Below, in pieces: positions 8,763 through 17,274 of a DNA stretch of 64,000 nt. The translations under genes and the position numbers were made by a program. Every line of letters begins with the position of its first letter. The first letter of the stretch is position 1. This stretch comes from Acidovorax sp. Leaf160. Lineage in GTDB: Bacteria > Pseudomonadota > Gammaproteobacteria > Burkholderiales > Burkholderiaceae_C. The stretch is taken from the NCBI RefSeq assembly GCF_001424265.1, contig NZ_LMOV01000008.1:1-64000 (forward strand), in the 5' to 3' direction. Under the pieces are notes generated by a model that did not search any database, was not told where the DNA came from, and was given only the letters and a program-made list of their open reading frames with translations.

Positions 8763-9629
8763 TCACTTGGGCTGGTAGCCAGGGTGCCAGCGCAGCCACC
8801 AGCGCTCCAGCCCGCGCGCCAGCAGGTCGGCCAGCTTGCCGAGCAGTGCGTAGAGCAGGATGCCCACCAGCACGATGTCGGTCTGCAGAAACTCGCGGGC
8901 GTTCATGGTCAGGTAGCCGATGCCGGACTGCGCCGAGATCGTTTCCGCCACGATCAGGATCACCCACATCAGCCCCAGCGAGAACCGCAGGCCGACCAGG
9001 ATCGACGACATGGCGCCCGGCAGGATGATCTGGCGGTAGAGCTGCCACCGGCCAAGCCCGTACGTGCGGCCCATCTCGATCAGCTGCGGGTCGACGTTGC
9101 GGATGCCGTGGAAGGTGTTGAGATAGATCGGAAAGAACACCGACACGGCGATCAGGAAGATCTTGGCCGACTCGTCGATGCCGAACCACAGGATCACCAT
9201 CGGAATCAGCGCCAGCGCCGGAATGTTGCGCACCATCTGGATGGTCGAATCGAGCAGCGTCTGCGCGGTGCGCACGGAGCCGGTCAACAGCCCCAGCGCC
9301 AGCCCCAGCCCCCCGCCGATGGCCAGGCCCGCCAAGGCCCGGGCCGCGCTGATCTTCACGTGCGTCCACAGCTCGCCCGACACGGCCAGCTGCCAGGCGG
9401 CCACCAGCACGTCGGACGGTGCCGGCAGCACGCGCGACGACAGCCAGCCCAGCGCCGAAGCCACCTGCCAGCCCGCCACCAGCGCCACGGGCACCAGCCA
9501 CGGCAGGAACAGCTGCCACGCGGTGCCGAAGCCCCTGCGCGCAGCGGCGGCCAGCGCGCCGCTGGCCGGCGCCTCCAGCGACTCGGGCAGGGGCGACACC
9601 TGCAATTCTCGGATGGCGGGCGTCGTCAT
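8763..9629 (-). CDS. ssuC: Sulfonate ABC transporter permease SsuC
   Basis: This 288-residue inner-membrane permease (BPD_transp_1) has about six helices and the EAA-loop motif [22 protein letters not shown] near residue 190. The ATG at 9629 overlaps the stop of the VOC gene (ATGA), so the two are coupled; a long in-frame extension upstream is antisense to other genes and was discarded. [24 protein letters not shown] is typical of SsuC/TauC proteins. Together with SsuA and SsuB it imports alkanesulfonates for SsuD. Confidence 0.94.
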   Translation of the reverse strand: MTTPAIRELQVSPLPESLEAPASGALAAAARRGFGTAWQLFLPWLVPVALVAGWQVASALGWLSSRVLPAPSDVLVAAWQLAVSGELWTHVKISAARALAGLAIGGGLGLALGLLTGSVRTAQTLLDSTIQMVRNIPALALIPMVILWFGIDESAKIFLIAVSVFFPIYLNTFHGIRNVDPQLIEMGRTYGLGRWQLYRQIILPGAMSSILVGLRFSLGLMWVILIVAETISAQSGIGYLTMNAREFLQTDIVLVGILLYALLGKLADLLARGLERWWLRWHPGYQPK

Positions 9630-10003
9630 ACCGGCCACTCCCGCTCGGTATCGGGCTCCAGAAATTCGAGCTGATTGCCCGCCGGGTCCTTCACGTAGAA
9701 CCGAAGGTAGCCGGGCAGCGCGCGGTTTTCCACCAAGGGCAGCTCGGCCTGCAGCAGCCGGCCCCGCAGCTCGGGCAGGTTGTCCACCTCGAAGGCCAGG
9801 TGCGACGCGGCAGGCGCGCCGGCCCAGCGGTCGGTGGGCACCAGCTCGATGCGCTGGGCGCCGGCCGCGAAATGCAGCGCCGTGCCGGCGGCCGCGTGGC
9901 GCAGCTCGGTCAGGCCCAGCAACGCGCTGTAGAAGTTGCGGATCTGCCCTTCCGCCCCGACCGGGAACGGCAGCTGCACGTGGTTGATGGAATGGATCGC
10001 CAT
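9626..10003 (-). CDS. VOC-family (glyoxalase/dioxygenase-fold) protein embedded in the ssu operon
   Basis: This 125-residue protein is read from the ATG at 10003, which has a strong GAGGAGGA ribosome site; an upstream in-frame ATG lacks one. It shows the vicinal-oxygen-chelate pattern: INHVQLPFP with a metal-ligand His at residue 8, a central SHLAFEVDNLPELRGRL, and RFYVKDPAGNQLEFLEPD near the end with the second-module Glu ligand. Length fits a single VOC unit that dimerises. It lies 87 bp after ssuD and overlaps ssuC, so it is part of the sulfonate operon. Its reaction is unknown; handling the aldehyde or other products of desulfonation is speculative. Confidence 0.87.
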   Translation of the reverse strand: MAIHSINHVQLPFPVGAEGQIRNFYSALLGLTELRHAAAGTALHFAAGAQRIELVPTDRWAGAPAASHLAFEVDNLPELRGRLLQAELPLVENRALPGYLRFYVKDPAGNQLEFLEPDTEREWPV

Positions 10004-10090
10004 GTGGTTTCTTCCTCCTCGGCCGGGGGCCGTCTCGTCTTTCTTCATCGTTGTGTCGTTGCGTCGTTGCGGTGCCGGGTCGTTGCGTCG

Positions 10091-11254
10091 TCAGCTTTGC
10101 GAAGCGCGGGGCGCGTACTGGTTGCCCACCGTCTCGCCGAAGGGGCCGAGCGGGTTGCCACCGGACAGGCGTTCCTGCACCGCCAGCGGCAGCAACGGGA
10201 AGACCAGCTCCGCGAAGCGGTAGGCCTCTTCCAGATGCGGGTAGCCGGACATCACGAAGGTGTCGATGCCGAGGGCGGCGTATTCCTGGATGCGCGCGGC
10301 CACGGTCTGGGGATCGCCCACCAGCGCCGTGCCCGCGCCGCCGCGCACCAGTCCCACGCCGGCCCACAGGTTGGGGCTGATCTCCAGGTCGGCGCGCGAT
10401 CGCTTCGCGCCGCCCTGGTGCAGCGCGGCCATGCGGCGCTGGCCTTCGGAGTCCATGCGGGCAAACACGGCCTGGGCCTGCACCACGGTCTCGTCCTTCA
10501 CGCGGCTGATGAGGTCTTCGGCGGCGGCCCAGGCAGCGGACTCGGTTTCGCGCACGATGACGTGCAAGCGGATGCCGAAGCGCACCGTGCGGCCCAGGCG
10601 GGCGGCACGCTCTCGCACGTCGGCCACTTTCTTGGCCACTTCGGCCGGTGGCTCGCCCCAGGTCAGGTAGGCATCGACCTGTTCGGCCGCCAGCGCATGA
10701 GCGGGTTCCGAGGAGCCGCCGAAATACACCGGCGGATAGGGCTTCTGCAGCGGCGGAAAGAGCAGCTTGGCGCCCTTGACCGAGAGGTGGTCGCCTTCGT
10801 AGTCCAGTGCCCCGCCCTCGTGGCTGCGCGCCAGGATCTCGCGCCAGATCCGCAAGAACTCCGCGGCCTGCTCGTAGCGCCTGGCGTGGTCGAGGAACAC
10901 GCCGTCGCCTTCCAGCTCCACCCGGTCGCCTCCCGTCACCAGGTTGATCAGCAGCCGCCCGCCGGACAGGCGATCGAAGCTCGCCGCCATGCGCGCGGCC
11001 AGGCTGGGCTGGTGCAGGCCGGGCCGCACGGCGACCAGGAACTTGAGGCGCTGGGTGGCACCGATCAGGCTGGACGCGATCACCCAGGGGTCCTCGCACG
11101 ACCGGCCAGTGGGAATCAGCACGCCTTCGTAGCCCAGGCTGTCGGCCGCGACGGCCACCTGCTTCAGATAGTCGAAGCTCAGCGCCCGGCCGCCTTCGGA
11201 CGTGCCGAGGTAGCGGCTGTCGCCGTGCGTGGGAATGAACCAGAACATCTGCAT
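10091..11254 (-). CDS. ssuD: FMNH2-dependent alkanesulfonate monooxygenase SsuD
   Basis: This is a 387-residue luciferase-family flavin monooxygenase. It releases sulfite from C2 and longer alkanesulfonates using reduced FMN and O2. The start at 11254 gives [17 protein letters not shown], matching the conserved SsuD N-terminus; about 44 residues of upstream ORF are non-homologous. [31 protein letters not shown] and the C-terminal [26 protein letters not shown] are family signatures. No ssuE flavin reductase gene is present, so FMNH2 must come from a reductase encoded elsewhere. Confidence 0.95.
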   Translation of the reverse strand: MQMFWFIPTHGDSRYLGTSEGGRALSFDYLKQVAVAADSLGYEGVLIPTGRSCEDPWVIASSLIGATQRLKFLVAVRPGLHQPSLAARMAASFDRLSGGRLLINLVTGGDRVELEGDGVFLDHARRYEQAAEFLRIWREILARSHEGGALDYEGDHLSVKGAKLLFPPLQKPYPPVYFGGSSEPAHALAAEQVDAYLTWGEPPAEVAKKVADVRERAARLGRTVRFGIRLHVIVRETESAAWAAAEDLISRVKDETVVQAQAVFARMDSEGQRRMAALHQGGAKRSRADLEISPNLWAGVGLVRGGAGTALVGDPQTVAARIQEYAALGIDTFVMSGYPHLEEAYRFAELVFPLLPLAVQERLSGGNPLGPFGETVGNQYAPRASQS

Positions 11255-11309
11255 GGGAAATCTCCTCGAAAGTCTTGCGGGGGGGCCTGGGCGCGTCGCC
11301 CTAGCCGTG

Positions 11310-11549
11310 TCAATACGAAATGTCGAAGCCGTGCGCCGAGAGCCGCAGCCGCGACGGGCTGGCGGCGCGGCGGTCGCGGCAGGCATTCAGCCGCTCGGCC
11401 AGGCGGCGGGCGGATGCCGTCGCCGCCCGGGCGGCCGCCCGGGCGCCGGCGGGCGCCGGCACGCCCCAGGCGCGGGCAGTGATGCAGAGCATCTGGGCGG
11501 CGGCGTCGAAGGCGGTGTCAAGAGCGGCGGAGCGAATCAGGCGGGCCAT
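11310..11549 (-). CDS. Small Ala/Arg-rich protein between ssuA and ssuD (hypothetical)
   Basis: This 79-residue ORF begins at the ATG at 11549, with GGAG a few bases upstream. It starts [29 protein letters not shown] and continues as a basic, Ala-rich probable helix with two Cys. It fills the gap between ssuA (49 bp upstream) and ssuD (55 bp downstream) on the same strand, so it would be co-transcribed. I recognise no family. High-GC composition can create such frames by chance, so it needs expression or conservation evidence. Confidence 0.45.
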   Translation of the reverse strand: MARLIRSAALDTAFDAAAQMLCITARAWGVPAPAGARAAARAATASARRLAERLNACRDRRAASPSRLRLSAHGFDISY

Positions 11550-11598
11550 GGCGGTCTCCAGGTAGCGGGCTCGGGTGGGGCAAGGACATCGCTGGCGA

Positions 11599-12561
11599 TC
11601 ACGCCAGATCGACCGGCGCCGCATGCAGCAGATTGATCTTTTTCGGGATCAGCTTGAGGTCGAAGAAGGTGTCCGCGATCTGCTGCTGCTCGGCCAGGAT
11701 CTGCCGGGTGACCACCGCCGTGCCGTAGCTGGCCCGGCCCACGAACAGCTCCGTGACGGAGCGTTCCAGCCCCAGCAGGGACGACAGCTCGCCGGCTGCG
11801 GCCGGCTTGTTCTTCTCGACCCAGGCATCGACGGCGTTCACCTCCTCGATGGCGATCTTCAGCACGTCGGCGTTGCGGGTGGCGAAGTCGCGCGAGGTGA
11901 AATAGAAAGCCCGGTTGTTGACGACGCCCGTGGCGTCTGCCAGCAGACGGGCGTCCAGCGTCTTTTGCGCGGCGGCCAGGAAGGGGTCCCAGATGACCCA
12001 GGCGTCGATGGCGCCGCGTTCGAACGCGGCCCGCGCATCGGCCGGCGCCAGGAAGACGGGCTGCACGTCGGCATATTGCAAACCGTGCTTTTGCAGCAGC
12101 TTGACCAGGAAGTAGTGGACGTTGGAGCCTTTGTTGAGCGCCACCCGCTTGCCCTTCAGGTCCGCCACGCTGCGCAAGGCCGACGTCTTGGGCACGATCA
12201 CGGCTTCCAGCGCCGGGCGCGGCACGGTGGCGCCGGCATAGACCAGCGGCGCGCCGGCGGCCTGGGCGAAGATGGGAGGCGCCTCGCCCACGTCTCCGAA
12301 GTCGATCGAGCCGACGTTGAGGGCTTCCAGCTGCACCGGGCCGGCGTTGAACTCCGTCCAGGCCACTTGCACGCCCAGAGGCGCCAGGCGCTTCTCCAGC
12401 GTGCCGCGGCCCTTGAGCAGCGACAGCCAGCCCTTCTGGTTGCCGACGCGCAGCACCCGGTCCTTCTTCTGCGACCAGACGGCCGGCGCGCCGGCAAGCG
12501 CCGCAGTGCCTGCGGTGGCGGCCAGCAACTGGCGTCGAGAAATTTTCAATGGCGAATTCAT
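11599..12561 (-). CDS. ssuA: Sulfonate-binding protein SsuA
   Basis: This 320-residue periplasmic binding protein heads the ssu operon. The N-terminus KISRRQLLAATAGTAALAGAPAVWS looks like a Tat-type signal (SRRQLL). The mature protein has the aliphatic-sulfonate-binding layout: LRVGNQKGWLSLLKGRG, IDFGDVGEAPPIFAQAAGAPLVY, KGKRVALNKGSNVHYFLVKLL and AIDAWVIWDPFLAAAQ. A GGAG ribosome site sits about 11 nt before the ATG. It captures sulfonates for SsuBC, and expression is likely under CysB/Cbl, for which the window has a gene at its left end. Confidence 0.95.
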   Translation of the reverse strand: MNSPLKISRRQLLAATAGTAALAGAPAVWSQKKDRVLRVGNQKGWLSLLKGRGTLEKRLAPLGVQVAWTEFNAGPVQLEALNVGSIDFGDVGEAPPIFAQAAGAPLVYAGATVPRPALEAVIVPKTSALRSVADLKGKRVALNKGSNVHYFLVKLLQKHGLQYADVQPVFLAPADARAAFERGAIDAWVIWDPFLAAAQKTLDARLLADATGVVNNRAFYFTSRDFATRNADVLKIAIEEVNAVDAWVEKNKPAAAGELSSLLGLERSVTELFVGRASYGTAVVTRQILAEQQQIADTFFDLKLIPKKINLLHAAPVDLA

Positions 12562-12873
12562 GGCAAGCGGCTCCTGGTGGAGGAATCAGACGTCGAGACC
12601 ACCGCGCGCCGGGCAAGGCTTCGCCCAGACCGCCTTCCCAAAGGAAGCGGCATGCGGTGACACAGTGAAGAAGCGGAAGAGGCGGCGCGGACTACGGCGG
12701 GTCAACGCCGTCCGTGGCCGGCTGCACCGGCGGCCGAAGGCCCCGACATCGCCCGCGCAACGCCGCAGCGGTGGCCGCCGAACGCTTGCGAGCGGGCGAC
12801 CGATGTGCGGCGGTCATGGCGAGGTTGTCCGGCATCGGGGCCATCGGCGTGCGTCCGGCGAGGCGATGGCCGC
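12562..12873. other. 312-bp intergenic stretch between sbp and ssuA
   Basis: No gene is supported. On the minus strand it is the 3' flank of sbp and the 5' flank of ssuA. It is GC-rich, with many short GCC/CGG inverted segments, but I see no U-tract terminator and no clear -10/-35 pair. A CysB/Cbl activator site would be expected near 12600-12700, but none is recognisable by eye. Confidence 0.4.
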
Positions 12874-13896
12874 TTACTTGCGGTTGGTGTAGATCTGGTC
12901 GAAGCTGGCACCGTCGGCGAAATGGTCCTTGTCCGCCTGCGTCCAGCCGCCGAACGCCTGGTCGATGGTCACCAGGGTGAGCTTGGGGAACTGCTTGTCG
13001 TACTTGGCCTTGGCCTTGTCGCTCGTCGGGCGGTAGAAGTTCTTGCCGGCGATGTCCTGGCCGTCGTCGGAATAGAGGTACTTCAGGTATTCCTCGGCCA
13101 GCGCACGGGTGCCCTTCTTGTCGACCACCTTGTCCACCACCGCGACCGAAGGCTCAGCGAGGATGGACAGCGAAGGCACCACGATCTCGAACTTCTCGGG
13201 TCCGAACTCCTTGAGCGCGAGGAAGGCCTCGTTCTCCCAGGCCAACAGCACGTCGCCCACGCCACGCTGCACGAAGGTGATGGTGGAGCCGCGCGCGCCG
13301 GTGTCGAGCACGGGCACATTGCGGTAGAGCTTGCCCACGTAGTCCTTGGCCTGGGCGTCGCCGCCGTACTTGCGCTTGGCGAACTCCCACGCCGCCAGGT
13401 AGTTCCAGCGGGCGCCGCCGGAAGTCTTGGGGTTGGGCGTGATCACCTGCACGCCGGGCTTGACCAGGTCGTCCCAATCCTTCAAGCCCTTCGGATTGCC
13501 CTTCTTCACCAGGAAGACGATGGTGGAGTTGTAGGGCGCGGAGTTGTGCGGCAGGCGCTTTTGCCAGTCCGCCTTGACCAGGCCGTGCTTGACCAGCGCA
13601 TCCACGTCGCCGCCCAGGGCCAGCGTGGCCACGTCCGCGTCGATGCCGTCGATGATCGACCGCGCCTGCTTGCCCGAGCCGCCGTGCGACTGTTTGAATT
13701 GCACGTCCTGGCCCGTCTTGGCCTTCCAGTGCTTGCCGAATGCCTGGTTGTATTCGACGTAAAGCTCGCGCGTCGGGTCATAGGACACGTTCAGGAACTG
13801 CACCGGCTGTGCCAGCGCCGGCAGTGCCGTCAGGGACAAGCCGGCGGCCAGGGCGGCGGCAAAGGGAAACTTGATAAAGTCGCGGCGCACGTTCAT
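12874..13896 (-). CDS. sbp: Periplasmic sulfate-binding protein
   Basis: This 340-residue protein is read from the ATG at 13896 ([10 protein letters not shown], then a hydrophobic stretch ending ALPALA, a Sec/Tat-like signal). In-frame starts up to 13944 exist and would only lengthen the signal region. The mature part is a sulfate/thiosulfate-binding protein: [20 protein letters not shown], the ligand-loop motif [33 protein letters not shown] and TIDQAFGGW. Its usual partners cysT, cysW and cysA are not in the window. It diverges from yggX across an AT-rich 142-bp gap that probably carries its promoter. Confidence 0.94.
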   Translation of the reverse strand: MNVRRDFIKFPFAAALAAGLSLTALPALAQPVQFLNVSYDPTRELYVEYNQAFGKHWKAKTGQDVQFKQSHGGSGKQARSIIDGIDADVATLALGGDVDALVKHGLVKADWQKRLPHNSAPYNSTIVFLVKKGNPKGLKDWDDLVKPGVQVITPNPKTSGGARWNYLAAWEFAKRKYGGDAQAKDYVGKLYRNVPVLDTGARGSTITFVQRGVGDVLLAWENEAFLALKEFGPEKFEIVVPSLSILAEPSVAVVDKVVDKKGTRALAEEYLKYLYSDDGQDIAGKNFYRPTSDKAKAKYDKQFPKLTLVTIDQAFGGWTQADKDHFADGASFDQIYTNRK

Positions 13897-14038
13897 GAGA
13901 GGCTTTCTGGTCATTGGGAAGTCGGTGCCGATCACCGATGCCACGGATTCTGAAAGCCTGCTCTTAAAACTGGAACAACTTAAATTTCAGTTTCAAATTC
14001 CCAAAACATCTAATCAAACCCCGAAGGACACCCGCTAC

Positions 14039-14311
14039 ATGGCACGCACCGTTCAATGCATCAAGCTCGGCAAGGAAGCCGAAGGCCTCGACTTCCCGCC
14101 CTACCCCGGCGACCTGGGCAAGCGCATCTACGAAGGCGTGAGCAAGGAAGCCTGGGCCGGCTGGCTCAAGCACCAGACCATGCTGGTGAACGAAAACCGC
14201 CTGAACCTGGCCGACGCCCGCGCCCGCCAGTACCTCGCCCGGCAAATGGAAAACCACTTCTTCGGCGGCGGCGCAGACGCCGCGGCGGGCTACGTCCCGC
14301 CCAGCGCGTAA
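14039..14311 (+). CDS. yggX: Fe(II)-trafficking / oxidative damage protein YggX
   Basis: This 90-residue cytoplasmic YggX-family protein reads [25 protein letters not shown], then [22 protein letters not shown], with the conserved Cys7 near the N-terminus. The family protects Fe-S clusters and helps iron trafficking under oxidative stress. The AUG at 14039 gives the standard family N-terminus (MARTVQC). The last 42 bp of homologous coding sequence is duplicated exactly 93 bp downstream. Confidence 0.95.
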   Translation: MARTVQCIKLGKEAEGLDFPPYPGDLGKRIYEGVSKEAWAGWLKHQTMLVNENRLNLADARARQYLARQMENHFFGGGADAAAGYVPPSA

Positions 14312-14383
14312 CGCAGTGCAGCGCTGCAGAAGTGGTTTCGAGAAAACCACTTCTTCGGCGGCGGCGCAGACGCCGCGGCGGGC
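14249..14383 (+). repeat. 42-bp perfect direct repeat of the yggX 3' end
   Basis: Bases 14249-14290 and 14342-14383 are identical over 42 bp and then diverge, with CCCGCCCAGC shared again just after. The copies are 93 bp (31 codons) apart, so the second is in frame with the first but lies after the yggX stop. This looks like a partial tandem duplication of the gene end. Confidence 0.9.
14328..14354 (+). terminator. 11-bp perfect stem-loop downstream of yggX
   Basis: AGAAGTGGTTT (14328-14338) pairs perfectly with AAACCACTTCT (14344-14354) around a 5-nt loop. It begins 17 bp after the yggX stop. The 3' arm is the start of the duplicated yggX segment. There is no long U-tract, so termination or 3'-end protection is possible but unproven. 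Confidence 0.5.
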
Positions 14384-14556
14384 ATGCTTCCCGCCCAGCA
14401 CTCCCCGATCCCCCCGCCGCCCCGCCTTCCGGGGCGGCCTCGCTTGCGGCGACGGCCTTTCCAGCGCCTACACTGAGCGCCCTCTCCCGAAGCCCGTCCC
14501 CACCGGCCGGGAACGCCGCGCCAGGCGGCCTTCCTCTTCTTTCTCCATCGCCCGCC

Positions 14557-15225
14557 GTGCTGCCCTCCGTCTCCCTGCTGGAATCCTTCCAGGCCTCGCA
14601 GTTCTCCGCCATCCTGGTGATCTACCTGGTGGCGATCACGGCCGAAGCCATGTCGGGCGCGCTGGCGGCGGGTCGGCGCAACATGGACGTCTTCGGCGTG
14701 GCGGTGATCGCCTTCGTCACCGCGCTGGGTGGTGGCACCATCCGCGACATGGTGCTGGGCCACTACCCCATCGGCTGGACCCAGCATCCGGAATACGTCT
14801 ACCTGGTGATCTCGGCCGGTCTGCTGACCACCCTGGTGGCGCGGCACATGCACCACCTCAAGCGCGTCTTCCTGCTGCTCGACGCGATGGGCCTCATCGC
14901 CTTCTCGCTGATCGGCTGCAACGTGGCGATGGAGCTGAACTACCCGCCGGTGGTGGTCGTCATGGCGGGCATGCTGACGGGCATCAGCGGGGGCATCCTG
15001 CGCGACGTGCTGTGCAACCAGGTGCCCGTCGTGTTCCGGCGGGAGCTGTACGCCAGCGTGTCCCTGGCGGTCTGCCTGCTGCTGCTGGGCCTCACCGCGC
15101 TGGATGTGAACCCGAACATCAGCACCGCCGTGTGCTTCGCCGCCGGTCTGGCGCTGCGCATGGCGGCGGTGCGCTTCCAGTGGCGGCTGCCGGTGTTTTC
15201 GTACCAGGAGCGCTGGGAAGACTGA
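14557..15225 (+). CDS. TRIC-type (UPF0126/YicG-like) membrane channel protein
   Basis: This 222-residue integral membrane protein has about seven helices. Two homologous halves each carry the family Gly-rich motif: FVTALGGGTIRDMVLGHYP in the first and MLTGISGGILRDVLCNQVP in the second, the signature of PF03458 (prokaryotic TRIC/UPF0126). Family members are trimeric cation channels or have been annotated as glycine transporters. I chose the GTG at 14557 because the upstream in-frame sequence is Pro/Arg-rich and non-homologous. No clear ribosome site was seen, so the true start may be nearby. It stands 34 bp before mnmC, so co-transcription is possible. Confidence 0.87.
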   Translation: MLPSVSLLESFQASQFSAILVIYLVAITAEAMSGALAAGRRNMDVFGVAVIAFVTALGGGTIRDMVLGHYPIGWTQHPEYVYLVISAGLLTTLVARHMHHLKRVFLLLDAMGLIAFSLIGCNVAMELNYPPVVVVMAGMLTGISGGILRDVLCNQVPVVFRRELYASVSLAVCLLLLGLTALDVNPNISTAVCFAAGLALRMAAVRFQWRLPVFSYQERWED

Positions 15226-15259
15226 TCGCCGGTCATCACCCCGGCCCTTGCACCGCACC

Positions 15260-17251
15260 ATGTCCGAGCCCATCGAGTGGATGCCTGACGGCACCCCGTA
15301 CAGCCCCCGCTTCGGAGACCGCTACCACAGCGAAGACGGCGGCCTGACCCAGGCCCGCAGCACGTTCCTGCAGGGCTGCGGCCTGCCGGCGGCCTGGGCC
15401 GGACAGCCACACTGGCGCATCCTGGAAACGGGTTTCGGCTTCGGCCTGAATTTCCTCGTGACCTGGGCGGCCTGGCGGGCGGACCCAGCGCGCTGCCGGG
15501 TGCTGCATTTCACGTCGTGCGAAGCCTGGCCCGTGGGTGCGGACGACCTGCTGCGTGCCGCCTCCCAGCATGCGGACCTCCTTCCCCTGGCACGCCAGCT
15601 GCACGCCCAGTGGTGGGGACTGCTGCCGGGCGTGCACCGGCTGGCCTTCGACGAGGGCCGGGTGTTGCTGACCCTCTTCGTGGGCGACGCGCCAGCCCTG
15701 CTGCGCCAGCAGACGCCGCAGGCCGACAGCATCTACCTGGACGGCTTCAGCCCTCAGCGCAATCCGGGCATGTGGGACGCGCAGATGCTCAAGACCATTG
15801 CGCGTTGCTGCCGTCGTGGCACCCGGCTGGCGACCTGGACCATCTCGCGGCCCGTGCGCGATGCGCTTGCGCAGTGCGGCTTCACGGTGCAGAAAGTGCC
15901 CGGCGCGCCGCCCAAGCGCGACAACCTGCAGGCCACGTTCGACCCGGCCTGGGAACCCCGCGCAGCGGCAGTGCCGCCGGTGGGCAGCCCAGCCGCCGTC
16001 GCCGCCAAGCTGCCTGGCGATTGCCTGGTGATCGGCGGCGGTCTGTCCGGCGCCGCCGTGGCCGCCAGCCTGGCCCGACGCGGCTGGCAGGTGCAGGTGC
16101 TGGACCGGGGCGCGCAGCCGGCAGCCGGAGCGTCAGGCCTGCCGGCCGGCGTGTTCGCGCCGCATGTATCGCCCGACGACAACCTGCTGTCGCGCCTGTC
16201 GCGCAGCGGCGTGCGGGCCACGCTGCAGGCGCTCGCCTCATCGACCCGGTTGCTGGAAGGCGAGGACTGGAGCGCCTCCGGCGTGCTGGAGCGTGCGCTG
16301 GACGGCAAGCTGCGCCTGCCGGCCGCATGGACAGCCGGCGCCAACGACAGCGACAACGACAACGAACGCGCGGCCACGGCGGCGAGCGCCGGTGCGCAGT
16401 GGAGCCGCCCTGCCGATGCCGCCACCCTGGCCGCCGCCGGGCTGCCGGCCTCGGCAGCCGCCTGCTGGCATGCCCGCGCCGGCTGGCTGCAGCCGGCGCG
16501 GCTGGTTCGCGCCTTGCTGGAATCGCCGGCCATCGCCTGGCAGGGCTCGGCCACCGTGGCAGGCCTGCAGCAGGTGACCGGAGCCGACGGCAGCCCGCGC
16601 TGGCAGGCCCTGGCTGCCGACGGTGCCGTGCTGGCGGAAGCGGCCTATGCGGTCATCACGGCCGGCTACGACAGCCGGGCCTGGTTGCCATCGCACTACC
16701 CGCTGAACGCCCTGCGCGGCCAGATCAGCTGGGGCCTGCGCGCCGAAGCCCCGCCGGGCGCGGCCGCCGCCTGGCCGCCCTTCCCCGTCAACGGTCACGG
16801 CAACCTGGTGCCGCAGGCCGGCCGTGGTGCGCAGGCGCGCTGGGTGATGGGGTCGACCTTCGAGCGCGGCGAGACGCAGCTGCCGCCCACCCCGGCAGCG
16901 CAGGCAGAGGCCCATGCGGTCAATGCGGCCAAGCTGGAGCTGCTGCTGCCCGGTCTGGCCGCCGGCCTCGTCCCGGCCCTGGCGGGCCCCGCTGCCGCGC
17001 CCCGCCACTGGGCCGCCGTGCGCTGCACCGCGCCCGACCGCCTGCCGTTCGTCGGCCCCGTGGATCCGGTGCGTCAGCCGGGCCTCTGGGTCTGCACGGC
17101 CATGGGGGCGCGCGGCATCACCCTGGCGCCCCTGTGCGGGGAACTGCTGGCCGCCCGCATGACGGGCGAGCCGCTGCCCATCGACGTGCGGCTGGTCCGC
17201 GCGCTGGCCACGGAGCGGCTCGGCACGGTGGGCGACCGTGAGAGGCAGTGA
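15260..17251 (+). CDS. mnmC: tRNA mnm5s2U biosynthesis bifunctional protein MnmC
   Basis: This 663-residue, two-domain enzyme completes 5-methylaminomethyl-2-thiouridine at tRNA wobble U34. Residues ~1-235 are the SAM methyltransferase (ILETGFGFGLNFLVTW, then IYLDGFSPQRNPGMWDAQML), and ~250-663 the FAD oxidoreductase (LVIGGGLSGAAVAASLARRG dinucleotide fold; GARGITLAPLCGELLAARM near the end). Length matches E. coli MnmC (668). The ATG at 15260 is used; an in-frame ATG 12 bp upstream would add four residues. Confidence 0.95.
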   Translation: MSEPIEWMPDGTPYSPRFGDRYHSEDGGLTQARSTFLQGCGLPAAWAGQPHWRILETGFGFGLNFLVTWAAWRADPARCRVLHFTSCEAWPVGADDLLRAASQHADLLPLARQLHAQWWGLLPGVHRLAFDEGRVLLTLFVGDAPALLRQQTPQADSIYLDGFSPQRNPGMWDAQMLKTIARCCRRGTRLATWTISRPVRDALAQCGFTVQKVPGAPPKRDNLQATFDPAWEPRAAAVPPVGSPAAVAAKLPGDCLVIGGGLSGAAVAASLARRGWQVQVLDRGAQPAAGASGLPAGVFAPHVSPDDNLLSRLSRSGVRATLQALASSTRLLEGEDWSASGVLERALDGKLRLPAAWTAGANDSDNDNERAATAASAGAQWSRPADAATLAAAGLPASAAACWHARAGWLQPARLVRALLESPAIAWQGSATVAGLQQVTGADGSPRWQALAADGAVLAEAAYAVITAGYDSRAWLPSHYPLNALRGQISWGLRAEAPPGAAAAWPPFPVNGHGNLVPQAGRGAQARWVMGSTFERGETQLPPTPAAQAEAHAVNAAKLELLLPGLAAGLVPALAGPAAAPRHWAAVRCTAPDRLPFVGPVDPVRQPGLWVCTAMGARGITLAPLCGELLAARMTGEPLPIDVRLVRALATERLGTVGDRERQ

Positions 17252-17274
17252 GACAGTGAGACAGTAAGAAAGGG

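Noticed and set aside
8763-11099. A 778-codon frame ending in SsuC
   Set aside because: Only the last 288 codons match SsuC; the rest is an off-frame reading of ssuD and the VOC gene.
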